A stretch of DNA of 64,000 nucleotides from positions 62,001 to 126,000 of the forward strand of contig NZ_RYYL01000004.1 in the NCBI RefSeq assembly GCF_004378855.1, read 5' to 3'. The translations under genes and the position numbers were made by a program. Of the stretch, positions 26,275 through 34,696 are shown piece by piece (the first letter of the stretch is position 1; every line of letters begins with the position of its first letter). Below the pieces are notes generated by a model that was not told the origin of the DNA, ran no database searches, and was given only the letters and a program-made list of their open reading frames with translations. The DNA is from Campylobacter sp. US33a. Lineage in GTDB: Bacteria > Campylobacterota > Campylobacteria > Campylobacterales > Campylobacteraceae.

Positions 26275-27627
26275 ATGCGTCATTTGTTGTTTATGATTTT
26301 ACTTTTGCCTTTATTTATTTTTAGTGCATGTGCAAACCATATGCAAAATAATAAAGAGTATGAAAATGCTTTGAATTATTGTTCTAAAAATTTTATTGCT
26401 AATAATATGAAGAAAATTAATGAAAATAATGATGTAATTTATGTGGGTTTAAATGCTGGTGCAGTGTCTAGACATTGTGGAGATTTTAACACGAGTAATT
26501 ATTTTTTTGATATAGCTGAAAATTCTTATAAATATGATGTGGATTTAGAAAATTTTGCTTCAAAAGGAACAAAAACAATTGCTACAACTCTTTTGAATGA
26601 TACTATAGTAGATTATGATGGTTCTTTATATGAAAGAATTATGGTAAATATTTATAAGGGCTTAAATTTTATGAGTCTTGATGATTATCAAAACGCGAGA
26701 GTGGAATTTAATCGTGCTTTAATGAGACAAGATAAAGCTAAGGAGTATTTTGCAAGTCAAATTGCCAAAAATCGCAAAGATTTACAAGAAGCCAAAAAAG
26801 ATCCAAACTATAAAGCTAATATGCAAACGAATTTTAAAACTATTCAAAATGAGTATGAAAAATGGTTCGAGGAATTCCAAACGACTAAAAATTTTACAAA
26901 TCCTTATGCAACTTATATGGCATCTTTGTTTTTTTTCTTGGATCAAGATTATAGAAAAGCAAATTCATTATTCCGTGAAGTTGCAAGTGTTGATGCGAAA
27001 AAACCCGAAATTATTACACAGGCAAAAGTATTTAAGCAGTATGCCAACGCAATTAAGCCAGATAAATTAAAAAAATACATTTTCTTAGTATATGAGGATG
27101 GGCAAAATGCAGTAAAAGAAGAATTTGCCTTTACCTTACCTTTTATAGTGGATAAAAAAGTGGTTACAGCTAGTATAGCCATACCAAAGCTTGCTAAAAG
27201 AGAAGCTTCTTATGGAGGCTTAAAGCTTAATGATAAAAAAAGTGTTTTATTGGTAAATTTCGATGATATTATAGCTACAGAATTTAAGATTGATATGCCT
27301 TCTGTTGTCACAAAAGCCATTGCTTCAACCATCATTAAAACCGCTTTAAATGTTACAGTGGCAGAAAATGACTCCACGGGTGGTTGGTTGGCTTTAGCTA
27401 GTAGTGTTGTAACGAGTTTAAGTACTAGAGCAGATGTGAGATCTTGGAGAACATTGCCAAAGAGTGCCAATGTTGTAATGGTTCCAAACGATGGTTTGGT
27501 AAAAATTGATACTTTAAATTCGCAAAATCTTTTTAAGCAAAAAGTATCAAAAAATAAAAATATTTTAGTGTTTGTAAGATCTTTTTCGCCAAATACTAAG
27601 CCGCAGATTGAAATCATAGAAAAATAA
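26275..27627 (+). CDS. Large lipoprotein of the COG3014 type, first gene of an envelope cluster
   Basis: A 450-residue lipoprotein: signal peptide with FSAC lipobox (Cys 19). The N-terminal half has TPR-like helices (YVGLNAGAVSRHCGDFNTSNYFFDIAENSY, then IYKGLNFMSLDDYQNARVEFNRALMRQDKAK). The C-terminal half is beta-rich, with a hydrophobic, Ala/Ser-rich stretch (VVTKAIASTIIKTALNV). The arrangement followed by YcfL-like and LpoB-like genes is the pattern seen for COG3014 proteins in other Proteobacteria, as I recall. TAAGGAAGAAA precedes the ATG. It probably sits on the outer-membrane inner leaflet. The molecular role is unknown. Confidence 0.75.
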   Translation: MRHLLFMILLLPLFIFSACANHMQNNKEYENALNYCSKNFIANNMKKINENNDVIYVGLNAGAVSRHCGDFNTSNYFFDIAENSYKYDVDLENFASKGTKTIATTLLNDTIVDYDGSLYERIMVNIYKGLNFMSLDDYQNARVEFNRALMRQDKAKEYFASQIAKNRKDLQEAKKDPNYKANMQTNFKTIQNEYEKWFEEFQTTKNFTNPYATYMASLFFFLDQDYRKANSLFREVASVDAKKPEIITQAKVFKQYANAIKPDKLKKYIFLVYEDGQNAVKEEFAFTLPFIVDKKVVTASIAIPKLAKREASYGGLKLNDKKSVLLVNFDDIIATEFKIDMPSVVTKAIASTIIKTALNVTVAENDSTGGWLALASSVVTSLSTRADVRSWRTLPKSANVVMVPNDGLVKIDTLNSQNLFKQKVSKNKNILVFVRSFSPNTKPQIEIIEK

Positions 27628-27636
27628 GGAGAATAA

Positions 27637-28032
27637 ATGCTAAAAGTTATAAGTATTATTTTGGTACTATTTTTTGCTTGGGGTTGTAGTACGGCAACTT
27701 ACACGCAAAAAGAAAGTCAAAAATATGTAATGGGAAAATATCCTAGAAGTATAGTTAAAAGCGTAAAAAGCAGGGTAAATAAAAATGGTTTGCTTGAATT
27801 TGAACTTGTGATGCAAAGTTCTAATATGGTTACTTTAGATTATAAAGTAAATTGGCTTGATGCTGAAGGATTTATTTTAAAAACAGCTTTAGATGAGAAT
27901 TATCGCAGACTTATTTTAAATCCTAATCAAGAATTTGTTTTAAGAAAAGTAGCCGTAGATCCTTGTATAAAAGATTTTAGAATTCATCTAAATACAATAC
28001 AAATTTATAACGACAATACTCGAAAATATTAA
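27637..28032 (+). CDS. YcfL-like lipoprotein (DUF1425)
   Basis: A 131-residue lipoprotein with a signal peptide and the Cys at 17 (FFAWGCS). The DUF1425 pattern is visible in LDYKVNWLDAEGFILK, LILNPNQEFVLRKVAVDPCIKDFRIHL. In E. coli, ycfL lies directly before lpoB, and the same order is kept here. TAAGGAG is 6 bases before the ATG. The family role is unknown; the constant pairing with LpoB suggests a periplasmic or outer-membrane accessory factor for peptidoglycan synthesis. Confidence 0.75.
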   Translation: MLKVISIILVLFFAWGCSTATYTQKESQKYVMGKYPRSIVKSVKSRVNKNGLLEFELVMQSSNMVTLDYKVNWLDAEGFILKTALDENYRRLILNPNQEFVLRKVAVDPCIKDFRIHLNTIQIYNDNTRKY

Positions 28033-28050
28033 TCAATGAAAGGATTTATT

Positions 28051-28674
28051 ATGAAAAAAATTTCTAAAATGGCTTTTGCTGCTAGTTTGGTTTTGGTGCT
28101 TGGCGCTTGTACTAAACCGGTTTATACTGATGGGACAGCTGCGCAAGTAAAACAAGGCGATGCGCTTACCTTAGGTTTGGATAGGGAAGATTTTGAAAAA
28201 ACAGCTGAAACTATGATCAATAGTATGCTTAGCGATCCAGCTTTTGCAAATATCAAACCAGGTCAAAGAAAAGTGATTGCTATGGGAAGAGTTGTTAATG
28301 ATACTCCACAAAGAATCGACACTGAAAAATTAACAGCAAAAATCACCACGGCCCTAAGACGCTCAGGAAAATTTGTGCTTACTTCAGCAGTTGCAGCAGG
28401 CGGTGCACTTGATAGTATGAGCGAAGATGTAAGAGAATTAAGAGATAACGAAGAGTTTAATCAAAAAACCATAGCTAAAAAAGGTACACTTGTATCTCCT
28501 GATTTTTCACTTGCGGGTAAAATCAGGCAAGATAATGTAAAACTTAGCAATGGCAAAACCCAAGTTGAATACTTCTTTTTATTAAGACTTACGGATTTAA
28601 ATTCGGGTCTTGTGTATTGGGAAGATGAGCAAACTATTAATAAAACAGGTTCTGATAAATCAGTGACTTGGTAA
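28051..28674 (+). CDS. lpoB: LpoB-like outer-membrane lipoprotein, putative PBP activator
   Basis: A 207-residue lipoprotein with signal peptide MKKISKMAFAASLVLVLGAC (Cys 20). The mature part matches LpoB: RKVIAMGRVVNDTPQRIDTEKL, then ITTALRRSGKFVLTSAVA and DFSLAGKIRQDNV, YFFLLRLTDLNSGLVYWEDEQTI. E. coli LpoB reaches from the outer membrane to activate PBP1B. I start at the ATG at 28051; an in-frame ATG at 28036 is five codons earlier, but the AAAGGA between them is clearly the ribosome-binding site of 28051. A strong terminator follows, closing this three-lipoprotein unit. Which PBP it serves here is unknown; pbpC is 1.9 kb upstream. Confidence 0.78.
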   Translation: MKKISKMAFAASLVLVLGACTKPVYTDGTAAQVKQGDALTLGLDREDFEKTAETMINSMLSDPAFANIKPGQRKVIAMGRVVNDTPQRIDTEKLTAKITTALRRSGKFVLTSAVAAGGALDSMSEDVRELRDNEEFNQKTIAKKGTLVSPDFSLAGKIRQDNVKLSNGKTQVEYFFLLRLTDLNSGLVYWEDEQTINKTGSDKSVTW

Positions 28675-28705
28675 GATTGAATTTTGATTTATAGTTGAAA
28701 AATTT

Positions 28706-28742
28706 AGCTCAAGTTTTGTTTTTGCAAGCTTGGGCTTTTTTT
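28706..28742 (+). terminator. Terminator of the lipoprotein cluster
   Basis: AGCTCAAG (28706-28713) pairs with CTTGGGCT (28729-28736) with one G-U pair, and extends inward by wobble and A-T pairs, followed by seven T (28736-28742). It overlaps the region that a longer start (ATG at 28730) of the next gene would need. Confidence 0.8.
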
Positions 28743-28765
28743 ATGAATTTACAAAAAGGATACAA

Positions 28766-30103
28766 ATGAAAAAATTATTATTTATCGCTTCATTGGTAGC
28801 AGCAAGTTTGCTTTATGCGCAAGGATCAAAACCCATTGAAATTTCTCAGCAAGATATTAATACACAAAATGAAATGTCAGATGCTAGCACTAAGGATATT
28901 ACGCCAAAATCTTTGGATGATTTTTTTGAAGAATTTGCAGATAATTATGATATAGAATATGGTATCACCAAAGATGGCAAAACTTTCTATACGGGAAAAA
29001 GTACTGTTGCTGTTAGTGATAATGATCCGCAGTTTGCACAAGCTTTACAGAATGCTTATCAAAAAGCAATGCTTAATTTGCAAACCGAATTTATAAGAGA
29101 TGCTTATGGACGAATTGCAACAAGTAAAGTGCAAAGTTATGAAGCTGATAATTCAACTAATGCTAGAGAATTTGAAGAGCTTCCAAAAGGAAGTACTTTT
29201 GAACAGGTTTTAAATAAATTGACCCAATTAACCGGAGCAAAACTTGATAATGCCTTAAAAGATTTAGGTATTGATGTAAGTGCTTTGAGTGAAGAGAGGA
29301 AAAAGACTTTACTAAAAGAAGAATTTGTTAGTAAAACAATGACAAGTGCTATTGGCTCGATGAGTGGGCTTGTTCCGGTGCAAACCATAATCACACAAAG
29401 AAGAGGCGAGTATGATGTGGGTGTCATTGCTATAGTGTCCAATAAAACGCGCCAATTGGCTAAAGATATGGCTTTGTCGCGTCAAAGTGCCATTAAGGGC
29501 AAAGGTAAATTTGTCAGTGAATATTTGCCAAAAGAAGATAAAGGTTTTTTAAATGAGTATGGTATTCGTTTGGTTTATGATGAGAAAGGTGCTCCTGTTA
29601 TTTTAAGTTATGGAAATTGGGGTTATGTAAATGATGCAAGCAATACTAAAAAGACGAATATTTTAGAAGATAGAGCCAAAGATACTGCTATGACTATGGC
29701 GGATGCAGCTATTATTGAATTTATTAACACCAATTTAAGTCTTAAAGATGAGAAAACAACAGGTGATAGCTATGAGGAAATTATTAAGCAAAGTATTAAT
29801 ATCAATGATGGTTCCACTCAAGAGCAAATGCAAAATATTACAAATATTATTGATAAAGTTAATAGCAAAGTAAAAACAAGCTCAAGTGGAAAGATTCGCG
29901 GCATTCGCACTCTTAAAAAATGGAATTATACTAGCGAAAATGGCGTAGAGCATGTTGGCGTTGTTAGATTTTATTCTTATGACAATTTGGCAAATTTTAA
30001 TGAAACTTTAAACCAAAAGTCAAATACCAATAAAGATAATAATAAAAAATCTTCCAATATACAAAGAAGTTCTAACGTAATTAATAGTATGGATGATTTT
30101 TAA
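28766..30103 (+). CDS. Exported protein of unknown function (DUF6844-like)
   Basis: A 445-residue periplasmic protein with signal peptide MKKLLFIASLVAASLLYAQG. The start is placed at the ATG at 28766, because AAAAGGA is 6 bases upstream and the earlier ATG at 28730 lies inside the preceding terminator hairpin. The mature chain has no catalytic motif I recognise; it contains QALQNAYQKAMLNLQTEF and YGNWGYVNDASNTKK, then a Ser/Asn/Lys-rich C-terminal tail. It is followed by the next exported gene with a gap of 11 bases. In other Campylobacter genomes, and as I recall in some marine Proteobacteria, such proteins accompany the LpoB cluster. Confidence 0.7.
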   Translation: MKKLLFIASLVAASLLYAQGSKPIEISQQDINTQNEMSDASTKDITPKSLDDFFEEFADNYDIEYGITKDGKTFYTGKSTVAVSDNDPQFAQALQNAYQKAMLNLQTEFIRDAYGRIATSKVQSYEADNSTNAREFEELPKGSTFEQVLNKLTQLTGAKLDNALKDLGIDVSALSEERKKTLLKEEFVSKTMTSAIGSMSGLVPVQTIITQRRGEYDVGVIAIVSNKTRQLAKDMALSRQSAIKGKGKFVSEYLPKEDKGFLNEYGIRLVYDEKGAPVILSYGNWGYVNDASNTKKTNILEDRAKDTAMTMADAAIIEFINTNLSLKDEKTTGDSYEEIIKQSININDGSTQEQMQNITNIIDKVNSKVKTSSSGKIRGIRTLKKWNYTSENGVEHVGVVRFYSYDNLANFNETLNQKSNTNKDNNKKSSNIQRSSNVINSMDDF

Positions 30104-30114
30104 GGACACAAAAG

Positions 30115-31317
30115 ATGAAAATAGTTAAAATTCTTTTTTTAGGTTTGTTTTTAAGCTTAAGTCTTAATGCCAAGGTGGTGACTACAACTTCTACTAAATT
30201 AAGCACAGGTGAAGGAAGCGGACTTACGCGCGAAGAAGCAATAAATAATGCTATCATTGAAGCTATGAGTAAAATGAATGGGGTAAATATAAATTCTCTT
30301 AAGAAGTCTAACACTCAAGTTTTTACTGATGGTTTAAATTCCAAAATAAAAGATCATTATAGCGAGCAAATTTCAAAAGCCACAAAAGGTAGAGCCGATA
30401 CCTATGAAATCAACAGTGTAGAGCAAGATCAAAGCGGTAAATTTATAGCTAATGTAACCATTTATAAAACCACAACAACCAAAAAATACCAAGTCCCAGG
30501 TTTAAGTGCGGATAGCAGAAGGAGTATTACGGTTTTTGATTCTACGCCAGATCCTATGAAAAGAGGTATTGGGGCAGCTTTGCAACAAAAAATTATTTCT
30601 GATTTACTAGAGAGTAGAAAATTCAATGTTTTGGATAGGGACAGTCAAGGTTATTATGAAATGGAAAAAGCTCTTATTAAAAGCGGTAATGCGGCAAGTG
30701 ATGAGATTTATAAACTGAAAAATGTTTTAGCAACGGATTATATCTTGCTTTTTTCTATTTCAGGACTTGATGGTAAACAAAAAACAAGTAATCTCACGGG
30801 AAAAACTAAAGCAGAAGTTGAAGTTGTGGTTGATTATCGTGTGCTTTTGTTTGCAACAAGGCAAATTAAATTTTCTAATACTTTAAGTATGAAGGTAAAC
30901 CTTAAAGACAATACTCTAAGCACTAATGAAGCGGCTTTGGAGCAAATTGCAAGCCGTGTTTCGGGTGATATTTTAAATGCGATTTATCCTTTGAAAGTTG
31001 CAAGTGTTGAGAATAATGAGGTAGTGTTTTCTCAAACCTTAAATCAAGGCGATATTTATGAGTGTTTTTCACTTGGTAAAGTTATAAAAGATGCTTATAC
31101 AAAAGAAACTACTGGTGCAGTTGAAACAAAGACAGGAAGCATTGAAATTACTCGTACAAGCCCCAAGCTTTCTTACGCGAAAATCACAGAAGGAAGTGTG
31201 AAAGTAGGAGATGTTTGTAGGCCTTTAAGCAACGGAGGAAGTGGTAATGGCTATACTATAGGTCGAGATGCAAATTATAAAATCGAAGAAGGTGGCGGAG
31301 TAAATTTGGGCTTTTAA
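30115..31317 (+). CDS. Exported CsgG/FlgT-like protein of unknown function
   Basis: A 400-residue periplasmic protein with signal peptide MKIVKILFLGLFLSLSLNAK. The first domain has the repeat-type motif GEGSGLTREEAINNAIIEAM, as in FlgT-type N domains. The middle reads SRRSITVFDSTPDPMKRG, LQQKIISDLLESRKFNVLDRD and LKNVLATDYILLFSISGLDG, close to the CsgG/LpoB fold (a nucleotide-binding-like alpha/beta domain). The C-terminal part is beta-rich. There is no lipobox Cys, so it is soluble in the periplasm or peripheral. It sits 11 bases after the DUF6844-like gene, and a very strong terminator follows. Confidence 0.7.
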   Translation: MKIVKILFLGLFLSLSLNAKVVTTTSTKLSTGEGSGLTREEAINNAIIEAMSKMNGVNINSLKKSNTQVFTDGLNSKIKDHYSEQISKATKGRADTYEINSVEQDQSGKFIANVTIYKTTTTKKYQVPGLSADSRRSITVFDSTPDPMKRGIGAALQQKIISDLLESRKFNVLDRDSQGYYEMEKALIKSGNAASDEIYKLKNVLATDYILLFSISGLDGKQKTSNLTGKTKAEVEVVVDYRVLLFATRQIKFSNTLSMKVNLKDNTLSTNEAALEQIASRVSGDILNAIYPLKVASVENNEVVFSQTLNQGDIYECFSLGKVIKDAYTKETTGAVETKTGSIEITRTSPKLSYAKITEGSVKVGDVCRPLSNGGSGNGYTIGRDANYKIEEGGGVNLGF

Positions 31318-31357
31318 GATTTTAGAGTTTGGCTTTTCAAACTCTAAAATCTTTCTT
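31316..31357 (+). terminator. Strong terminator, 16-bp perfect stem
   Basis: AAGATTTTAGAGTTTG (31316-31331) is the exact reverse complement of 31338-31353, with loop GCTTTT. The stem starts in the stop codon of the upstream gene and isolates it from rplU. Confidence 0.88.
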
Positions 31358-31377
31358 AAATTCAAAAAAAATTAAAG

Positions 31378-31393
31378 AAAAATTCTGTAAAAT
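31378..31393 (+). promoter_or_regulatory. Putative promoter of rplU-rpmA
   Basis: TAAAAT (31388-31393) preceded by TTCTG gives a plausible extended -10. The leader to the rplU start is about 75 bases and contains two copies of TGGTGCTT (near 31434 and 31444) and short pairings such as CCAAATTTTTGG, which could form an r-protein leader structure. That is only a suggestion. Confidence 0.45.
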
Positions 31394-31474
31394 TAAAACT
31401 TTTTAACCACTAAAGCTTTTAAATCCAAATTTTTGGTGCTTTATGGTGCTTACCAAATTATTAAGGAAAAAGCA

Positions 31475-31783
31475 ATGTATGCTATTATTAAACACAGCGG
31501 AAAGCAATACAAAGTAAGTGTTGGCGACGAGCTAAAACTAGATCACTTTGAAGCTGAAAGCAAAGCAAGCATTGAAGTAAGTGAAGTTCTTGCTATCAAT
31601 GATAAAGAATTAAAGGTAGGTGCACCTTTCGTAGCAGGTGCAAAGGTTGTTTTGGAAGTGATTAATCACGGAAAAGATAAAAAAGTAGTGATTTACAAAA
31701 AAAGACGCAGAAAAGATTCTAAGCTTAAACGCGGTTTTAGAAGACAATTTACTCGCGTTGTAGTAAAAGAAATTAAAGCTTAA
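31475..31783 (+). CDS. rplU: 50S ribosomal protein L21
   Basis: A 102-residue large-subunit protein that binds 23S r[21 protein letters not shown], the central [16 protein letters not shown] and [26 protein letters not shown] are classic L21. I place the start at the ATG at 31475. A longer frame begins at 31433, but AAGGAAAAAGC precedes 31475 directly and L21 is normally about 100 residues starting MYAI. rpmA follows after 10 bases. Confidence 0.96.
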   Translation: MYAIIKHSGKQYKVSVGDELKLDHFEAESKASIEVSEVLAINDKELKVGAPFVAGAKVVLEVINHGKDKKVVIYKKRRRKDSKLKRGFRRQFTRVVVKEIKA

Positions 31784-31793
31784 GGAGTAAAGA

Positions 31794-32048
31794 ATGGCAC
31801 ACAAGAAAGGTCAAGGATCCACTCAAAATAACCGCGATTCTATAGGTCGTCGTTTAGGTGTTAAAAAATTTGGCGGTGAGTTTGTAAGAGCCGGAAATAT
31901 CATCATTCGTCAAAGAGGAACTGCAACTCACGCAGGAAATAATGTAGGCATGGGAAAAGATCATACAATTTTTGCTTTAATTGATGGTTTTGTAAAATTC
32001 GAAAGAAAAGACAAAGATAGAAAAAAAGTTTCTGTATATCCTGCATAA
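31794..32048 (+). CDS. rpmA: 50S ribosomal protein L27
   Basis: An 84-residue L27 whose N terminus reaches toward the peptidyl-transferase centre. It begins [28 protein letters not shown] and contains [27 protein letters not shown]. It starts directly at the mature Ala-His-Lys-Lys, without the N-terminal extension that is cleaved in some Firmicutes. AAGGAG precedes the ATG. Downstream is a short hairpin. Confidence 0.97.
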   Translation: MAHKKGQGSTQNNRDSIGRRLGVKKFGGEFVRAGNIIIRQRGTATHAGNNVGMGKDHTIFALIDGFVKFERKDKDRKKVSVYPA

Positions 32049-32052
32049 TTTT

Positions 32053-32070
32053 AGGGCTTTTAAGCCCTTT
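32053..32070 (+). terminator. Terminator after rpmA
   Basis: AGGGCTT (32053-32059) pairs with AAGCCCT (32062-32068) over a two-base loop, followed by TTTCTTC. The stem is short and the T-run imperfect, so some readthrough into the next gene is likely. Confidence 0.65.
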
Positions 32071-32100
32071 CTTCATAAATTGATTTTTTAAAGGAAAGCA

Positions 32101-32571
32101 ATGTTAAGGTTTTTATTAATAGTAAGTATATTTTTAAGTTTTGTTTATGCTAAAAGTTATGAAGAAGTTTTTGACGAGTATTATACTCTTTCAGGTGGCA
32201 GAGCAATGCTTGAAAAAAACATTGATGAGACTACTATTTCTCAAATGCTTGATTCTATGATTGCACAAGAAAATTGGCAACTTGATGAGGTTCAAAAGCA
32301 AAAAGTTAAAAATATACTTCAAAAATACATCAAACAAGTAGTTGAGGATGTAAACAAGGAAATAGTAGAAATTCATAAAAAATATTTTACCCAAAAAGAT
32401 TTAGAAGATCTTAATAAATTTTATAAAACCTCTATAGGTAAAAAAAGTGCTAAAAATGCAGTATTAATGCAAGATGACTTGCAAAATTTAACTGTAAAAA
32501 TTATGACAAAATATATTTTTAATATGCAAGAAGATCTTTCACGAGAATTGGGTAATTTGAATCAAGAATAA
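32101..32571 (+). CDS. Exported DUF2059 protein
   Basis: A 156-residue protein with a signal peptide ([17 protein letters not shown], cleavage about residue 17). The mature part is helical and fits DUF2059: [19 protein letters not shown], then [38 protein letters not shown], where the F-T-x-x-(D/E)-L-x-x-L-x-x-F-Y-x-(S/T)-x-x-G-(K)-K segment is the family's most conserved stretch. The function is unknown. AAAGGAAAGC precedes the ATG, and the stop shares a base with the start of obgE (TAATG). Confidence 0.82.
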   Translation: MLRFLLIVSIFLSFVYAKSYEEVFDEYYTLSGGRAMLEKNIDETTISQMLDSMIAQENWQLDEVQKQKVKNILQKYIKQVVEDVNKEIVEIHKKYFTQKDLEDLNKFYKTSIGKKSAKNAVLMQDDLQNLTVKIMTKYIFNMQEDLSRELGNLNQE

Positions 32572-33614
32572 TGTTTATCGATAGTGTTAAAATTACTTTA
32601 GCTTCAGGGGACGGCGGAAAGGGTGCAGTGAGTTTTCGCCGTGAAAAACATGTCCCGCTTGGCGGTCCTGATGGAGGGGACGGCGGAAATGGTGGCGATA
32701 TTATTTTTGTTTGTGATAACAACACTCATACTTTAGTGAATTTCAAAGGCAAAAGAGAACTTCGCGCACAAAATGGTGCAGGCGGTATGGGACGCAATAA
32801 AAATGGCAAAAAAGGCGAAAATTTAGAGCTTATCGTGCCTGAAGGCACGCAAGTTATTGACGCGCAGACTAATGAAATTTTACTTGATTTGACTAAAGAA
32901 GGACAAAGAGAGCTTTTTTTAAAAGGTGGCAAAGGCGGACTTGGAAATACGCATTTTAAACACGCGACCAACCAACGCCCTGATTACGCACAACCTGGTA
33001 TAAAAGGAGAAAGTCGCCTAGTAAGACTTGAGCTTAAACTCATTGCTGATGTGGGGCTTGTAGGCTTTCCAAATGTGGGAAAATCTACTCTTATAAGTGT
33101 TGTTTCAAATGCAAAGCCTGAAATTGCAAATTATGAATTCACCACACTTACACCAAAACTTGGACTTGTAGATGTGGATGAATATAATTCTTTTGTAATG
33201 GCGGATATCCCAGGGATTATTGAAGGCGCAAGTGGTGGCAAGGGCTTAGGGCTTGCATTTTTAAAACATATCGAACGCACGAGTTTTTTACTTTTTGTGC
33301 TAGATCCTATGAGAGAAATGCCTTTAAAAGAGCAATTTATAGTGCTAAGAAATGAGCTTGAGAAATTTTCAAGCGAGCTTTTTGGGCGTAAATTTGGCAT
33401 AATGATTTCAAAAAGTGATAGTGTGAATTTTGGCGAAGATTTTGCAGAGCAGATTGCTCAAAATATAGCGAATTTGGAAGATTATTTAAAAAGCATTGAC
33501 AACCCACAAAGTTTTTTGATTAAGGTATCAAGTCTTGAAAAAACCGGACTTAAAGAGCTTAAATTTATGCTTTTAGAAGAGATTAAAAAATTAAGAGAAA
33601 AAAATGGAAAATGA
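32571..33614 (+). CDS. obgE: GTPase Obg/CgtA
   Basis: An essential GTPase acting in 50S assembly and stress control. The 347-residue protein has the Gly-rich Obg fold ([30 protein letters not shown]), then the G domain with GFPNVGKST (P-loop), the [11 protein letters not shown]3 motif, SKSD (G4) and [10 protein letters not shown] (G5). It is shorter than E. coli ObgE because the acidic C-terminal extension is missing, as in many AT-rich relatives. TAATG junction with the DUF2059 gene; 11-base overlap with the next small gene. Confidence 0.97.
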   Translation: MFIDSVKITLASGDGGKGAVSFRREKHVPLGGPDGGDGGNGGDIIFVCDNNTHTLVNFKGKRELRAQNGAGGMGRNKNGKKGENLELIVPEGTQVIDAQTNEILLDLTKEGQRELFLKGGKGGLGNTHFKHATNQRPDYAQPGIKGESRLVRLELKLIADVGLVGFPNVGKSTLISVVSNAKPEIANYEFTTLTPKLGLVDVDEYNSFVMADIPGIIEGASGGKGLGLAFLKHIERTSFLLFVLDPMREMPLKEQFIVLRNELEKFSSELFGRKFGIMISKSDSVNFGEDFAEQIAQNIANLEDYLKSIDNPQSFLIKVSSLEKTGLKELKFMLLEEIKKLREKNGK

Positions 33615-33816
33615 TGAAAAAATTAAAAAGCTAAAAAAGTTGCGTTTTGCAAGTATAATGTATTTGATTATAGCTTTGATACATTTTATTGCCATATTTA
33701 CCTTATCGCTTTTTGGCGAAAATTCAATGCTCGTTTGGTCTGGAATTTTTTGGCTTATTTTAGGAATGGGCTATTTTATTTATACTAAATATCAATTAGG
33801 AAAACTAGCTAAATAA
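33604..33816 (+). CDS. Small two-helix membrane protein
   Basis: A 70-residue protein with a charged N terminus ([16 protein letters not shown]) and two membrane segments (about 17-37 and 43-60), ending in KYQLGKLAK. There is no recognised domain. It overlaps the 3' end of obgE by 11 bases, which argues that it is co-translated. AGAGAAAAA lies upstream as a weak ribosome-binding site. Function unknown. Confidence 0.6.
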   Translation: MENDEKIKKLKKLRFASIMYLIIALIHFIAIFTLSLFGENSMLVWSGIFWLILGMGYFIYTKYQLGKLAK

Positions 33817-33834
33817 TAAATAAATAGGGAAATT

Positions 33835-34134
33835 ATGGCAAGTAGTGAAGATTTCAAAGATTCTGTTTTAGAGCAACTTAGACTTTGTGAAAGTAAAAGT
33901 GTTTTTAGTGCGAGAAAGATGTTTGGTGAGTATTGCGTTTATGTTGATAACAAGCCTATATTTTTGATTTGTGATGATGTTTTGTATATCAAACAATTTC
34001 CTTTTTTAAAAGAGCTTTTAAAAGATAATGATTTAGGTACTCCTTATCCAAAAGCCAAACAATGGTATATTTTAGATATTGAAGATATTGAAATTTTAAA
34101 AAAGGTAATTGAAAAATTTGCAAGCAAAATGTAG
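33835..34134 (+). CDS. TfoX N-terminal-domain protein
   Basis: A 99-residue protein that fits the TfoX/Sxy N-terminal domain: LEQLRLCESKSVFSARKMFGEYCVYVDNKPIFLICDDVLYIKQF. In gammaproteobacteria TfoX with two domains induces competence; a stand-alone N-terminal domain is a small cytosolic protein of unknown role and should not be equated with Sxy. AGGGA precedes the ATG with a 4-base gap. The decayed DUF6194-like gene follows. Confidence 0.75.
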   Translation: MASSEDFKDSVLEQLRLCESKSVFSARKMFGEYCVYVDNKPIFLICDDVLYIKQFPFLKELLKDNDLGTPYPKAKQWYILDIEDIEILKKVIEKFASKM

Positions 34135-34146
34135 AATTTAATATAG

Positions 34147-34589
34147 ATTTTATCTAAAAACATATTAAGTCTAATTTTTAAAGGCTTGGTATATAAATTT
34201 ACCTATAAAGAACATAGTTTTTTTATAATCCCGATAGGGTTTTAAAAAACGGAGTTTATTTTTGTACTATTAAAGAAAATGATGGCATAAATGATAAAAC
34301 TTCGAATTTAAATAGAGAAGGCGTGTTTCGTCTAAGTTGCTCTATTTATGAACAAGATTACCAAAAACTTTTTGGTCAAAAACCTAAAAAAGCTTTAAAG
34401 GGTGAGGTTGTTAATTTAAATTATGATTTTTCTATGCTTGATTTTATCATGCCTCATCTAATTTATGCTTATATGGGATATATTTGTATCAACAACCCTT
34501 CTAGAAAAAATTTTGAAATTTTCAAAGGTGATCTTGGGCTTTCATATCAAAAAGTTATAAAAACTTATCAAAAAAAGGATAAAAAATAA
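34147..34589 (+). pseudogene. Decayed DUF6194-like gene, frame broken at a T7 tract
   Basis: The 88-residue frame from GTG 34323 (FRLSCSIYEQDYQKLFG and LIYAYMGYICINNPSRKNFEIFKG) matches the C-terminal part of DUF6194 as I recall it. It is the tail of a longer frame running from 34218 (FFYNPDRVLKNGVYF). The region before it, from 34147, reads LIFKGLVYKFTYKEHS in another frame and stops at 34243. The two frames meet at T7 (34218-34224); adding one T would join them as EHSFFYNPDR. No start codon or ribosome-binding site is seen at the 5' end. The stretch 34135-34730 holds nothing else except the promoter of the next gene. Confidence 0.7.
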
Positions 34590-34682
34590 TAAAAATTTTA
34601 TTATAACACTGAAATAAATTTAAACAATCTTGAAAAATATTAAACTTTTATCGAGTATTTATAAAAATAAATTTCTAATCAA

Positions 34683-34696
34683 TTTTTTGATAAAAT
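34683..34696 (+). promoter_or_regulatory. Promoter of the SPFH/NfeD pair
   Basis: TTTTTTGA followed by TAAAAT (34691-34696) is the Campylobacter extended -10 pattern. AAGGAG at 34720-34725 serves the ATG at 34731. Confidence 0.6.

Noticed and set aside
28036-28050. lpoB start at 28036
   Set aside because: The five extra codons contain the ribosome-binding site of the ATG at 28051, and the signal peptide starts there.
28730-28765. Longer start of the DUF6844-like gene at 28730
   Set aside because: The ATG lies inside a terminator hairpin, and the signal peptide begins at the next in-frame ATG (28766) with a good ribosome-binding site.
31433-31474. Longer rplU start at 31433
   Set aside because: L21 begins MYAIIK, and the AAGGAAAAAGC site directly precedes that ATG at 31475.
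33835-34134. Competence regulator TfoX/Sxy
   Set aside because: Only the N-terminal domain is present, and there is no reason to equate it with the gammaproteobacterial regulator.
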